Shown: piece by piece, positions 44,434 to 51,938 of the stretch
How the letters are laid out: the number at the start of each line of letters is the position of its first letter
Position numbering within the stretch: the first letter of the stretch is position 1
Source of the DNA: Palsa-504 sp963742795
GTDB taxonomy: Bacteria > Actinomycetota > Actinomycetes > Streptosporangiales > Streptosporangiaceae
Assembly (NCBI GenBank): GCA_963742795.1
Contig: CAVUNL010000015.1
Location: 62,001-126,000 of the forward strand
Direction: 5' to 3'
DNA: 64,000 nucleotides
Notes under the pieces: model-generated
Told to the model about the DNA's origin: nothing
The model's input: the letters and a program-made list of their open reading frames with translations, nothing else
The model's database searches: none
Position numbers and translations under genes: made by a program

Positions 44434-45404
44434 CTAGGGGACGAAGACGACCTTGCCGAACAGGTCGCCGGCGATCATGGCGGCGAAGCCGTCGCGGGCG
44501 TTCGCGAGGGGCAGGACCCGGTCGATGACCGGGCGGACCCCGGTCTGCTCGCAGAAGCGGGCCAGCCGGCCCAGCTGATCCCGGGTGCCCATGGTGGACC
44601 CGGCCACCGACAGCTGGGTGAAGAAGATCCGGGTCAGCTCGGCGGGCGGGGCGTCCCCGCTGGTCGCCCCGCAGATCACGATCCGGCCGCCGGGCTTGAG
44701 GGACCGCACCGAATGCGCCCAGGTCGCCTGGCCGACGGTTTCCATCACCACGTCGACCCGCTCGGGCAGCCGGGCCCCGGCCTCGAAGGCCTGGTCGGCG
44801 CCCAGCGCCAGGGCCTGCTCCCGCTTGGCCTCGGTGCGGCTGGTGGCCCAGACCCGGTACCCGGCCGCGCGGCCCAGCAGGATCAGCGCGGTGGCGACCC
44901 CGCCGCTGGCCCCCTGGACCAGGATCGTCGCGCCCGGCTCGGCGCCGGACCTGGCGAACAGCATCTTGTAGGCGGTCAGGTACGCGGTGGGCAGGCAGGC
45001 GGCTTCCTCGAAGGACAAGCGCCGGGGGTTTGGGCACCAGGTTGCGGCGGGGGACGGCGACCTGCTGGGCGAAGGTGCCGTCGTGGCGTTCGGACAGCAG
45101 GGAGCGGCGGGGGTCCAGGGTTTCGTCGCCGCCGCCGGCGTCGGGGTCGCCGATGACCGAGTGCACGATGACCGGGTTCCCGTCGGGGTCCAGGCCAGCG
45201 GCGTCGCAGCCCAGGATGATGGGCAGCCGGTCGCGTGAGATGCCGACGCCCGCGCAGGGTCCACACGTCGTGATGGTTCAGGGCGGCGGCCTTGACCGTG
45301 ACCGTGACCCACCCGTCCGGAGGCACCGGGTCGGGCCGTTCGCCTAGGTCCAGCCCGGCCAGCGGGTCATCGGCATCGATACGCGCAGCAGTCACGGCAA
45401 GCAC
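44434..45404 (-). pseudogene. Zinc-type alcohol dehydrogenase/quinone oxidoreductase, two frame changes
   Basis: Readable as one MDR-family protein of about 320 residues across three frames. N-terminal GroES-like part: VTVTVKAAALNHHDVWTLRG, then (frame 2) GISRDRLPIILGCDAAGLDP and GDPDAGGGDETLDPRRSLLS, then (frame 3) RRLSFEEAACLPTAYLTAYK, ATILVQGASGGVATALILLG, CGATSGDAPPAEL to the stop at 44434. The breaks are near 45245 (one extra G in CGCGGGCGTC) and 45025 (one extra C in a run of five). Both are homopolymer insertions, suggesting sequence error. NADPH site GASGGVATA is intact. GTG at 45404 is the likely start. Confidence 0.8.
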
Positions 45405-45414
45405 GGAGGCCAGC

Positions 45415-45846
45415 CTAGTTGAGGGGGTGACGCCAGCGCAGGCCGGGGAAGCGGCGGAAGTCGCTGTCGGTGGAGACGAACTCGCAGCCGTGCTCGATCG
45501 CGAGCGCGGCCAGGTAGGCGTCGGGAACGAGCTTGGCCCGAGCATTGACCTGCTGGCATAGGCGGGCGAAGATCTCCCAGAAACCGGGGCCCGGACTGAT
45601 CACACGCGCGTGCGGCTGGTTCCTGACCTGCCCGGCGAAGGCCAGCGCCTCATTGATCGTGGCGGCATCGTGCGGGTAAATCCTTGGGTTGGTGACGACG
45701 CGGACCAGGCCGGTGAGCGCGAAGTCCGAGACCGCGTACGGCTCGGGACCGCTGACCATCGTCTGCATCCAGGCCTTGTATTCCTGATGCCGTTCGGCGT
45801 CACGCCGGTGGGCGTAGATCAGCACGTTCGTGTCCACGAGCACCAT
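45415..45846 (-). CDS. VapC-family PIN domain toxin
   Basis: 143 residues from the ATG at 45846, with GGGGAGG nine bases upstream. PIN features: MVLVDTNVLIYAH (Asp5), NEALAFAG, LVPDAYLAALAIEHG (Asp in the third motif) and FVSTDSDFRRFPGL. The four acidic positions would bind Mg for RNA cleavage. Lies just after and overlaps the antitoxin gene, the normal order for vapBC. Targets in other actinobacteria are tRNA or rRNA loops (family knowledge). Confidence 0.88.
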   Translation of the reverse strand: MVLVDTNVLIYAHRRDAERHQEYKAWMQTMVSGPEPYAVSDFALTGLVRVVTNPRIYPHDAATINEALAFAGQVRNQPHARVISPGPGFWEIFARLCQQVNARAKLVPDAYLAALAIEHGCEFVSTDSDFRRFPGLRWRHPLN

Positions 45847-46108
45847 GGCCGGTTGCCTCCCCGTAGCGCTCGATGTCATCTTGCAAGAGGATCTCCTGGA
45901 TTTCGGCCCAGGTCGGGTGGCGCGCGCCCGGGGTACCGGAGGTGGTCAGTTCGACGGGGGGGCGGGTGGCTAGTTCCTGGGCTACGGCGAGCCAGCGGCG
46001 GAGGGCTTCTTCCATCACGGAGTTGAGGCTGCGGTGCTGGCGGGCGGCCTGGGCCTTGGCCTCGGCCAGGAGCTCCTCGTCGAGGCGGAACGTGGTGCGG
46101 GAGGGCAT
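45800..46108 (-). CDS. VapB-type ribbon-helix-helix antitoxin
   Basis: 102 residues from the ATG at 46108. PSRTTFRLDEELLAEAKAQAARQHRSLN and VMEEALRRWL form the MetJ/Arc-type DNA-binding fold; the C-terminal part (TWAEIQEILLQDDIERYG) would wrap the toxin. Overlaps the toxin start by 47 bases. Two palindromes lie directly upstream and are candidate operators for autorepression by the VapBC complex. Confidence 0.82.
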   Translation of the reverse strand: MPSRTTFRLDEELLAEAKAQAARQHRSLNSVMEEALRRWLAVAQELATRPPVELTTSGTPGARHPTWAEIQEILLQDDIERYGEATGHGARGHERADLRPPA

Positions 46109-46127
46109 GGCTTCAGGATAGCCGGGC

Positions 46128-46164
46128 GACATAAATATGTCACGCTAGTGGCAACTTGTTGCCA
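46128..46164. promoter_or_regulatory. Two palindromes upstream of vapBC
   Basis: GACATAAATATGTC (46128-46141, 5-bp arms) and TGGCAACTTGTTGCCA (46149-46164, 7-bp arms, 2-base spacer) lie about 20 and 41 bases before the antitoxin start, centred 22 bases apart (two helical turns). This is the expected arrangement for a ribbon-helix-helix repressor. Confidence 0.5.
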
Positions 46165-46220
46165 GCGGGTGGTGACGGACGGCATCGGCATGGACATGAC
46201 GAACAGGCGGTCGAAGGGGT

Positions 46221-46246
46221 ACCACGCTCCGTTCGGCCGAAAAAAG
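46221..46246. repeat. Short dispersed repeat, copy 2
   Basis: ACCACGCTCCGTTCGGCC identical to 19058-19075, here followed by GAAAAAAG. In the gap between vapBC and the CGNR gene. Confidence 0.55.
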
Positions 46247-46405
46247 AACGTAACGGCGGGCCGCCGCGACGGCGCGGTCCGGGCGGCCGGCGCGCTGCTG
46301 GCGCGGGCCGGACGGATGGTGTAATACTCAATACCGGCAGCAGGCCATTACACCTCGATCTCTTCGCAGCTGGGGAACGCCAGATAACCCGGCCAGGGAA
46401 CCTCA

Positions 46406-46984
46406 GTGGACCTCAATTCCTACGCTGAACTCGCGGTACGGCTCGTGAACACGGCCGGCGGCGGGGGCGAAGACGGCGACCGGCTGGTCAACCTGGACGG
46501 GTTGCGCGCCCTGGTCGCCGACCGTGAGCACCTCAACACCGGGGTGACCCGCAACGACCTCGATGCGCTGCGCGCGCTGCGGTCCGATTTCCGCGCCTTC
46601 TTCGTGGCGTGCGCGGCGGGCGACGGCGAGGACGCCGCGGCGCAGCTGAACGCGCTGCTCATCCAGCACCCGGTCCACCCGCAGCTGTCCGGGCACGACG
46701 GGCAGCAGTGGCACGTGCACTACACCGAGAGCGGGTCGGTCGCGGACAAGTACGCGGCCGGGGCGGTGATGGGGCTGGCGGTCCGGCTGACCGACCTGGG
46801 CCTCGACCGGTTCGGCGCCTGCCAGGCGCCCGGCTGCCGGGGGGTGTTCATCGACGTCAGCACGAGCAACACCCGGCGCTATTGTTCGGATCGCTGCATG
46901 AACCGGGCCAACGTGTCCGCGTTCCGGGCCCGCAAACGGGGCGAGGACGACGCGGACACCAAGGCGCCCGGCGCCACCGTGTAG
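46406..46984 (+). CDS. CGNR zinc finger domain protein
   Basis: 192 residues, GTG start. The C-terminal third has the CGNR pattern: RFGACQAPGCRGVFIDVSTS, then NTRRYCSDRCMNRANVSAFR, giving four Cys for zinc with the basic tail RARKRGEDD. The N-terminal two thirds (LAVRLVNTAGGG, LRALRSDFRAFFVA) are the helical ABATE-like region found with CGNR. These proteins are thought to be small stress-related transcription factors; no target is evident. Transcribed alone. Confidence 0.85.
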   Translation: MDLNSYAELAVRLVNTAGGGGEDGDRLVNLDGLRALVADREHLNTGVTRNDLDALRALRSDFRAFFVACAAGDGEDAAAQLNALLIQHPVHPQLSGHDGQQWHVHYTESGSVADKYAAGAVMGLAVRLTDLGLDRFGACQAPGCRGVFIDVSTSNTRRYCSDRCMNRANVSAFRARKRGEDDADTKAPGATV

Positions 46985-47351
46985 AGCTAGCACCGTGTAG
47001 GGCTGATTATCAGCTAGGCCTTAGCATCTTAGTCTGGGATATTTCGGTCTACCATATTGTGTGCGGCGTGTCGTGAAGTGATTCACAAGCGTACCGTGAA
47101 TCGGTAACGTCGAGTTATTCAAGGACATGTCCCCGTGATGACGGCGGATGGTCACGACCCTCTCCTTTGGCGCCACGACAAGGCCTTGACCTGCGTTATC
47201 AAAACGAATCCGGATGAACACTTCTCAGCCATCACGATGATCCCTACGATGATCTCACTCGACGCATACGAGACGCTTACCCGTGCGAGGCGGGGATCTC
47301 GCACCGCGGGGTGGCTAGCCCTCCGGGGCTCGATCGGGAAAGAGATCGATT
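46985..47351 (+). promoter_or_regulatory. 367-bp leader/intergenic region upstream of APC permease
   Basis: Less GC-rich than its surroundings. GATTCAC (47080-47086) and GTGAATC (47096-47102) form an inverted repeat with 9 bases between. GTGCGAG (47283-47289) and CTCGCAC (47298-47304) can form a 7-bp hairpin about 50 bases before the permease start. An open frame at 47135-47362 shows no protein character. Could be a regulated 5' leader; no known riboswitch class recognised. Confidence 0.4.
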
Positions 47352-49025
47352 ATGTCATCTGAATCTGGGACTGTCTCCGAGAGCAGGCCGACTGATGTCG
47401 GCCTGCGGCGAGAAATCGGGCTGATCGGTGCCACCTGGGCATCGGAAACCTCGATTATCGGCTCGGGATGGTTGCTCACCGCGATGGGCGCCGTGGTCTT
47501 GGCCGGGCCGGCGGTCATCTTCGGCTGGCTCATCGGGGGGGTCTGCGTCATCGTCCTGGCGCTGCTGCACGCCGAACTGGGCGCGATGTATCCGATCGCG
47601 GGCGGGACGGCCAGGTTCCCGCACCTGGCGTACGGCAGCATCGCGGGCATCTCGTTCGGCTTCATCTCGTGGCTGCAGGCCGTCACGGTCGCGCCGATCG
47701 AATGCTTCGCGGTGATGCAGTACGCGTCGTACTACTGGCACGGCCTGTACGACCCGGTGAAGGGCGTCTCGACGACCAGCGGCTTCCTGTGGACGATCCT
47801 CCTGATGGCCACCTTCACCGCGATCAACTTCCTCGCGGTACGGCTGTTCGCCCAGGTCAACAACGTCATCACGTGGTGGAAGGTCGCGATCCCGGTCCTG
47901 ACCATCATCATCTTGTTCACCAAGTTCCACGGCGGCAACTTCAGCCCCGGCGGCGGCGGGTTCAACCCGTTCGGCTGGAAGGCCATTTTCGCCGCCATCC
48001 CCACCGCGGGCATCGTGTTCTCCTACCTCGGCTTCGAGCAGGCCGATCAGCTCGCGGGCGAGATCAAGAACCCGGGCCGCAACCTGCCGCGCGCGATTAT
48101 CATCGCGGTCCTGCTGGGCACGGTGATCTACTGCCTGTTGCAGGTCGTCATCATCGGCGCCACGCCGTCCAGCCTGCTGACCCACGGCTTCCAGGGCATC
48201 CCGTCGACCAACCCGGTACTCATCTACCCGTTCGCCGCCGTGACCGGGCTGGCCGGGTTCGGCTTCTGGGCGACGATCCTGCACATCGACGCGTTCGTCT
48301 CCCCGTTCGGCACCGGCCTGATCTACCAGACCTCCACCTCGCGGGTCGGCTACGGCCTGGCCAGGAACAGGTACTTCCCGCGGCCCTTCCAGTGGACCGA
48401 CCGGAACGGCGTGCCGTGGTTCAGCCTGATCATGGCGTTCGTGTTCGGCCTGTTCTTCCTGCTGCCGTTCCCCAGCTGGAAGTCGCTGGTCGGCTTGGTC
48501 ACCGGCGCGAGCGTGCTCATGTACGCGGGCGCGCCGCTGTCCCTGGGCGATTTCCGCAGGAAGCTTCCCGACGCGGTCAGGCCCTACCGGATGCCGGCCG
48601 GCGCTTTCCTGTCGCCGCTCGCCTTCATCATCGCCAACATGCTCATCTACTGGTCCGGCTTCGTCGTGGTATGGAAGCTCGGCGCCTGCCTGGTGATCGG
48701 CTACATCCTGATCGGCATCTCCATGGCCTTCGACCCGGAGCGGCCGCCGCTGCAGTGGAAGTCGGCGCAATGGCTGCCGGTGTACCTGATCGGCCTCGGC
48801 ATCATCTCCTGGCTGGGCCAGTACCCGCTCAAAGGCACGGGCGGCGCGCCTCCGATCAATACCTTCCGCATTCCCTTCTGGTGGGACTTCCTGGTGGTGG
48901 CGGGCTTCAGCCTGATCATCTACTACTGGGCGCTGGCCACCTCCCTGACACGCGAGGAGACGCTGGAACTCATCAGCAGGCAAAGCGGAGTGGACGACCT
49001 GCCGGATACCGGGCTGCACCACTGA
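47352..49025 (+). CDS. APC-family amino acid permease
   Basis: 557 residues with GGGAAAGAG before the ATG. About twelve membrane helices; the first carries EIGLIGATWASETSIIGSGW, where the broken helix G-S-G motif of the APC fold lies, and helix 6 gives FSYLGFEQADQLAGEIKNPGR, the typical substrate-side motif. Likely a proton-coupled amino acid or polyamine transporter in the cytoplasmic membrane; substrate not deducible. Monocistronic, followed by a strong hairpin. Confidence 0.9.
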   Translation: MSSESGTVSESRPTDVGLRREIGLIGATWASETSIIGSGWLLTAMGAVVLAGPAVIFGWLIGGVCVIVLALLHAELGAMYPIAGGTARFPHLAYGSIAGISFGFISWLQAVTVAPIECFAVMQYASYYWHGLYDPVKGVSTTSGFLWTILLMATFTAINFLAVRLFAQVNNVITWWKVAIPVLTIIILFTKFHGGNFSPGGGGFNPFGWKAIFAAIPTAGIVFSYLGFEQADQLAGEIKNPGRNLPRAIIIAVLLGTVIYCLLQVVIIGATPSSLLTHGFQGIPSTNPVLIYPFAAVTGLAGFGFWATILHIDAFVSPFGTGLIYQTSTSRVGYGLARNRYFPRPFQWTDRNGVPWFSLIMAFVFGLFFLLPFPSWKSLVGLVTGASVLMYAGAPLSLGDFRRKLPDAVRPYRMPAGAFLSPLAFIIANMLIYWSGFVVVWKLGACLVIGYILIGISMAFDPERPPLQWKSAQWLPVYLIGLGIISWLGQYPLKGTGGAPPINTFRIPFWWDFLVVAGFSLIIYYWALATSLTREETLELISRQSGVDDLPDTGLHH

Positions 49026-49040
49026 GCCCGGCTCACCCCT

Positions 49041-49081
49041 AGCGCGAGTGGCCCCGTCGGACTGACGGGGCCACTCGCGCT
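49041..49081. terminator. 18-bp perfect stem-loop between convergent genes
   Basis: 49041-49058 and 49064-49081 are exact reverse complements around GGACT. It lies 15 bases after the permease stop and 10 bases from the sodX stop on the other strand, so it can serve both. Confidence 0.85.
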
Positions 49082-49091
49082 GGTGCGGTCC

Positions 49092-49406
49092 TCAGCCGGG
49101 GCGGGGGCGCCAGTAGCGGGCCAGGACCCGGCCCTCGATGAGGGCGGCCGGCACCGCCCCGAAGCGGCGGCTGTCCACGGCGCCGGCCTCGGGATTGTCC
49201 GACTCGAGCCACCAGCCGCCGTCGACGCGGCGGGCGGCGCGCTTGACGATGAGCATGTCTGGCCGACCCGGGTGGCGGGCCAGCACGATCTGGCCTGCGC
49301 GGACCCGGCGGGTGCGCCGGACCAGCAGCCAGTCGCCGGGGCGGAGGGCGGGCTCCATGGAGCGTTCGGCGACCTTGACCCTCAGGACCGGCCAGTGCAC
49401 ACGCAT
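49092..49406 (-). CDS. sodX: Nickel-type superoxide dismutase maturation protease (S26 family)
   Basis: About 104 residues from the ATG at 49406; a GTG two codons later sits better relative to GGAGGG and is an alternative. The signal-peptidase fold is visible: VAERSMEPALRPGDWLLV with the nucleophile Ser in SMEP, and MLIVKRAARRVDGGWWLESDN with the general-base Lys in VKR. Divergent neighbour of sodN, whose precursor needs its N-terminal extension cut off, which explains its role. No membrane anchor is evident in this short form. Confidence 0.88.
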   Translation of the reverse strand: MRVHWPVLRVKVAERSMEPALRPGDWLLVRRTRRVRAGQIVLARHPGRPDMLIVKRAARRVDGGWWLESDNPEAGAVDSRRFGAVPAALIEGRVLARYWRPRPG

Positions 49407-49479
49407 CCCTCCAGGTGTCGGAGCAGGCGGCAGGGGTAGTGTCGGCTCTGCAAGGAAACCAGTCGGAGAAAGGGGATCG

Positions 49480-49887
49480 ATGAGGCTGTTCACACGCCTG
49501 TTCGAGCCGAAGACCGTGGCCTACGCCCACTGCGACCTGCCCTGCGGAGTCTATGACCCGGCGCAGGCCAGGATCGAGGCGGAATCGGTCAAGGCCATCG
49601 AGGAGAAGTACCAGCAGAACGCGGACCCGGAGTTCCGGACCCGCTGCCTGATCATCAAGGAGCAGCGCTCCGAGCTGGTCAAGCACCACCTGTGGGTGCT
49701 GTGGACCGACTACTTCAAGCCGCCGCACTTCGAGAAGTACCCGCAGCTGAACCAGCTGTTCAACGAGGCCACCAAGCTGGCCGGGGCCGCGGGCACCAAA
49801 GGCAGCTCGAACCCCGCCACGGGCGACCAGCTGCTGGCCAAGATCGACGAGATCAGCAAGATCTTCTGGGAGACCAAGCAGGCCTGA
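49480..49887 (+). CDS. sodN: Nickel superoxide dismutase
   Basis: 135 residues, GGAGAAAGG before the ATG. After a 16-residue propeptide (ending VAYA) comes HCDLPCGVYDPAQA, the nickel hook: His1, Cys2 and Cys6 of the mature enzyme bind Ni. The mature part (about 119 residues) is a four-helix bundle with EEKYQQNADPEFRTRC and HHLWVLWTDYFKPPHFEKYP, standard for the family. Cytoplasmic or secreted hexamer that dismutates superoxide. In Streptomyces expression is Ni-induced through Nur (family knowledge); no Nur box identified here. Confidence 0.95.
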   Translation: MRLFTRLFEPKTVAYAHCDLPCGVYDPAQARIEAESVKAIEEKYQQNADPEFRTRCLIIKEQRSELVKHHLWVLWTDYFKPPHFEKYPQLNQLFNEATKLAGAAGTKGSSNPATGDQLLAKIDEISKIFWETKQA

Positions 49888-49904
49888 GCGAGGGCTGCGT
49901 GGGT

Positions 49905-49956
49905 GATGAAACCCGGGTTTCACCGTGCTCTGACGTGGTGAAGCCCGGGTTTCATC
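49905..49956 (+). terminator. Stem-loop after sodN
   Basis: 49905-49924 and 49937-49956 pair over 20 bp with a single G-T pair and a 12-base loop. Each arm is itself a palindrome (TGAAACCCGGGTTTCA at 49907-49922; one mismatch in the second copy). The position 18 bases after the stop fits a terminator. Confidence 0.7.
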
Positions 49957-50076
49957 GCGTCTGCGGAGCGGCGGGGGGTCACCACGGGGCGGCGCGGCGT
50001 ATTTCTCGGCACAGTCCGGTGGCGGTAGGTTGCTTGCAGGTGGGCGGCGACCCGATGACCCGCCCGGAGGAGAGAC

Positions 50077-50544
50077 GTGACCGAAGACACCGCCGCGACG
50101 ACGGCCGTGCCGGGCCAGCGGGAGCCGGGCCCGGGACGGGCGGAGCGCGAGACCAAAGATCACGTGAAGGTGTGCATGCCCGCCGAGGGCGCCTACCTTT
50201 CCGTGCTCCGAACGGCCACCGCGGGCCTCGCGGCGAGGCTTGACTTCACGCTGGACGAGATCGAGGACCTGCGCATCGCGGTGGACGAGGCCTGCGCGAT
50301 GCTCCTCCCCCAGGCGATTCCCGGCACCAACCTGGAGTGCGGCTTCGACCTGGGCGCCGAGGAGATGACGATCACCGTCTCGGTGGTCGCCGCCGAGCCG
50401 AGCATGCCCGCCAGGGACACCTTCGCCTGGACCGTGCTGTCCGCGCTGGCCGGGGCGGTCGACTCCCGGATCGGACCCGATGACCAGGTATCCATCGTGC
50501 TACGCAAGCGCCGGGAAACCCTCTCGGGGTCGAGGCCGGCGTGA
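50077..50544 (+). CDS. Anti-sigma regulatory factor, HATPase fold (RsbW/PrsH-like)
   Basis: 155 residues, GTG start with GGAGGAGAG. KVCMPAEGAYLSVLRTATAG, the helix LTLDEIEDLRIAVDEAC (LDFTLDEIEDLRIAVDEA, with the N-box region) and the final DQVSIVLRKRR form the GHKL kinase fold of SpoIIAB/RsbW. Such proteins bind a SigB/F-type sigma factor and are released by an anti-anti-sigma factor. The next gene, a sigma factor, begins inside its stop (GTGA), so the pair is coupled. The last Gly-rich ATP lid is short, as in other actinobacterial members. Confidence 0.87.
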   Translation: MTEDTAATTAVPGQREPGPGRAERETKDHVKVCMPAEGAYLSVLRTATAGLAARLDFTLDEIEDLRIAVDEACAMLLPQAIPGTNLECGFDLGAEEMTITVSVVAAEPSMPARDTFAWTVLSALAGAVDSRIGPDDQVSIVLRKRRETLSGSRPA

Positions 50545-51425
50545 GCAGCGAATTCGAGGTCCAGGTGACCGAGGAGTTCGAGGTGGTTCCGGCCGAGGCG
50601 GCCCAGGCTGAGGCGGCCCAGGCTGAGGGGGCCCAGGTTGATGCGGCCCTGCGGATCGCGCACTCCTCACCGGACCGCGCCCGCGCCCGGGAGCTGTTCG
50701 AGCGGCTCGCGGAGCTGCCCGCCGGTGATCCCGAGCGGGCCCGGATCCGGGGTTACCTGGTCGAGCTGCACCTGCCGCTGGTGGAGTACCTGGCTCGCAG
50801 GTTTCGCAACCGCGGCGAGTGGCTCGACGACCTGACCCAGGTCGCGACGATCGGGCTGATCAAGTCGATTGACCGGTTCGACCTGGAGCGCGGGGTGGAG
50901 TTCTCCACCTACGCCACGCCCACCATCGTGGGGGAGATCAAGCGGCACTTCCGGGACAAGGGCTGGGCGGTGCGGGTCCCGCGCCGCCTGCAGGAGCTCA
51001 AGCTCTCGCTGACCAAGGCCATCGGTGAGCTGGCCCAGCGCGAGGGGCGCGCGCCCACAGTCAGCGAGCTCGCCAGCCACCTGCAGATGAGCGAGGAAGA
51101 CGTCCTGGAGGGGCTCGAGTCGGCCAACGCCTACTCCACCGTGTCGCTCGACGCCCCCGATTCGGGCGACGAGGACGCGCCCGCCGTCTCGGACTCGCTC
51201 GGCATGGTCGACGACGCGCTCGAAGGCGTGGAGTACCGGGAGTCACTCAAGCCGCTGCTCGAGCAGCTGCCGCCACGGGAGAAGAAGATCCTGCTGCTCC
51301 GGTTCTTCGGCAACATGACCCAGTCGCAGATCGCGTCCGAGCTCGGCATTTCCCAGATGCATGTATCCCGGCTGCTGGCCCGGACGCTGGCCCAGCTCCG
51401 GGAGGGGCTGACCACCGAGGACTGA
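50541..51425 (+). CDS. SigB/SigF/SigG-family RNA polymerase sigma factor
   Basis: 294 residues. An acidic N-terminus contains three tandem AAQAE units (about 50590-50640). Then region 2 (RARIRGYLVELHLPLVEYLA, WLDDLTQVATIGLIKSIDRF, FSTYATPTIVGEIKRHFRDK), region 3 (RVPRRLQELKLSLTKAIGEL) and region 4 (LPPREKKILLLRFFGNMTQS, ASELGISQMHVSRLLARTL) are complete. RDKGWAVRVPRRLQEL is characteristic of the SigB/SigF group used for general stress or sporulation. Controlled by the anti-sigma factor in the same operon. Position matches Streptomyces sigH near wblE (from memory). Confidence 0.92.
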   Translation: MSSEFEVQVTEEFEVVPAEAAQAEAAQAEGAQVDAALRIAHSSPDRARARELFERLAELPAGDPERARIRGYLVELHLPLVEYLARRFRNRGEWLDDLTQVATIGLIKSIDRFDLERGVEFSTYATPTIVGEIKRHFRDKGWAVRVPRRLQELKLSLTKAIGELAQREGRAPTVSELASHLQMSEEDVLEGLESANAYSTVSLDAPDSGDEDAPAVSDSLGMVDDALEGVEYRESLKPLLEQLPPREKKILLLRFFGNMTQSQIASELGISQMHVSRLLARTLAQLREGLTTED

Positions 51426-51441
51426 GCTACTGCCTGCGACG

Positions 51442-51888
51442 CTACTGGGTCTTGGCCGGGGGGCGGTTGAGCGCCCGCAGGCTGGCCGGGGTCAGCAGGC
51501 CGGCCAGGCAGGCCGTCGCGAGCAGCAGCGCGGGCACGCCCCACTCGGGCCGGTCCCCGTCCAGCAGGGCGATCCCCCCGATGATCACGAACAGCTGGAT
51601 CATGGCCGTCGGCGTCCGGCTCCACGGCCTGGCCTTGTCCAGGGCCGCGGCGATGAGCGCGATCCCGACGGCCACGGCGACCGCGAACACGGTCAGCGCG
51701 ACCCCGCTGGCGGCCTGGGAGGACTTCCCGTCCGCGGTCGAGATGGCGCCGAAGGCGGCCGCCACGCACAGGCCAGCGGCTTCGATCAGCTGGGCGGCCG
51801 CGGCCAGGCGCAGCGCGGCCGGCGTCTTGGGCTTGGCCGGGCTGCGGCGTCCCTCGGCTTGCCCCGTTCCCTTGGCCCGCGCTGCCAT
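51442..51888 (-). CDS. Small integral membrane protein
   Basis: About 148 residues; GTG at 51900 is an alternative start. A basic N-terminus (PAKPKTPAALR) precedes four hydrophobic helices: AAAAQLIEAAGLCVAAAFGA, GVALTVFAVAVAVGIALIAA, MIQLFVIIGGIALLDG and PALLLATACLAGLLTPASL. It ends ALNRPPAKTQ. Conserved hypothetical membrane protein of actinobacteria; function unknown. Convergent with the sigma factor gene. Confidence 0.75.
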   Translation of the reverse strand: MAARAKGTGQAEGRRSPAKPKTPAALRLAAAAQLIEAAGLCVAAAFGAISTADGKSSQAASGVALTVFAVAVAVGIALIAAALDKARPWSRTPTAMIQLFVIIGGIALLDGDRPEWGVPALLLATACLAGLLTPASLRALNRPPAKTQ

Positions 51889-51938
51889 ATCGCACACCAC
51901 CCTCGGATCCCAGCTTAGGCGGAGGCTAGCCTGAGCGA

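Noticed and set aside
47135..47362. 75-codon frame before the permease
   Set aside because: No ribosome site, no recognisable protein pattern, overlaps the permease start.
47355..49022. 555-codon open frame antisense to the permease
   Set aside because: Composition (Arg, Asp, Glu, Gln) is that of a reversed membrane-protein gene; no family features.
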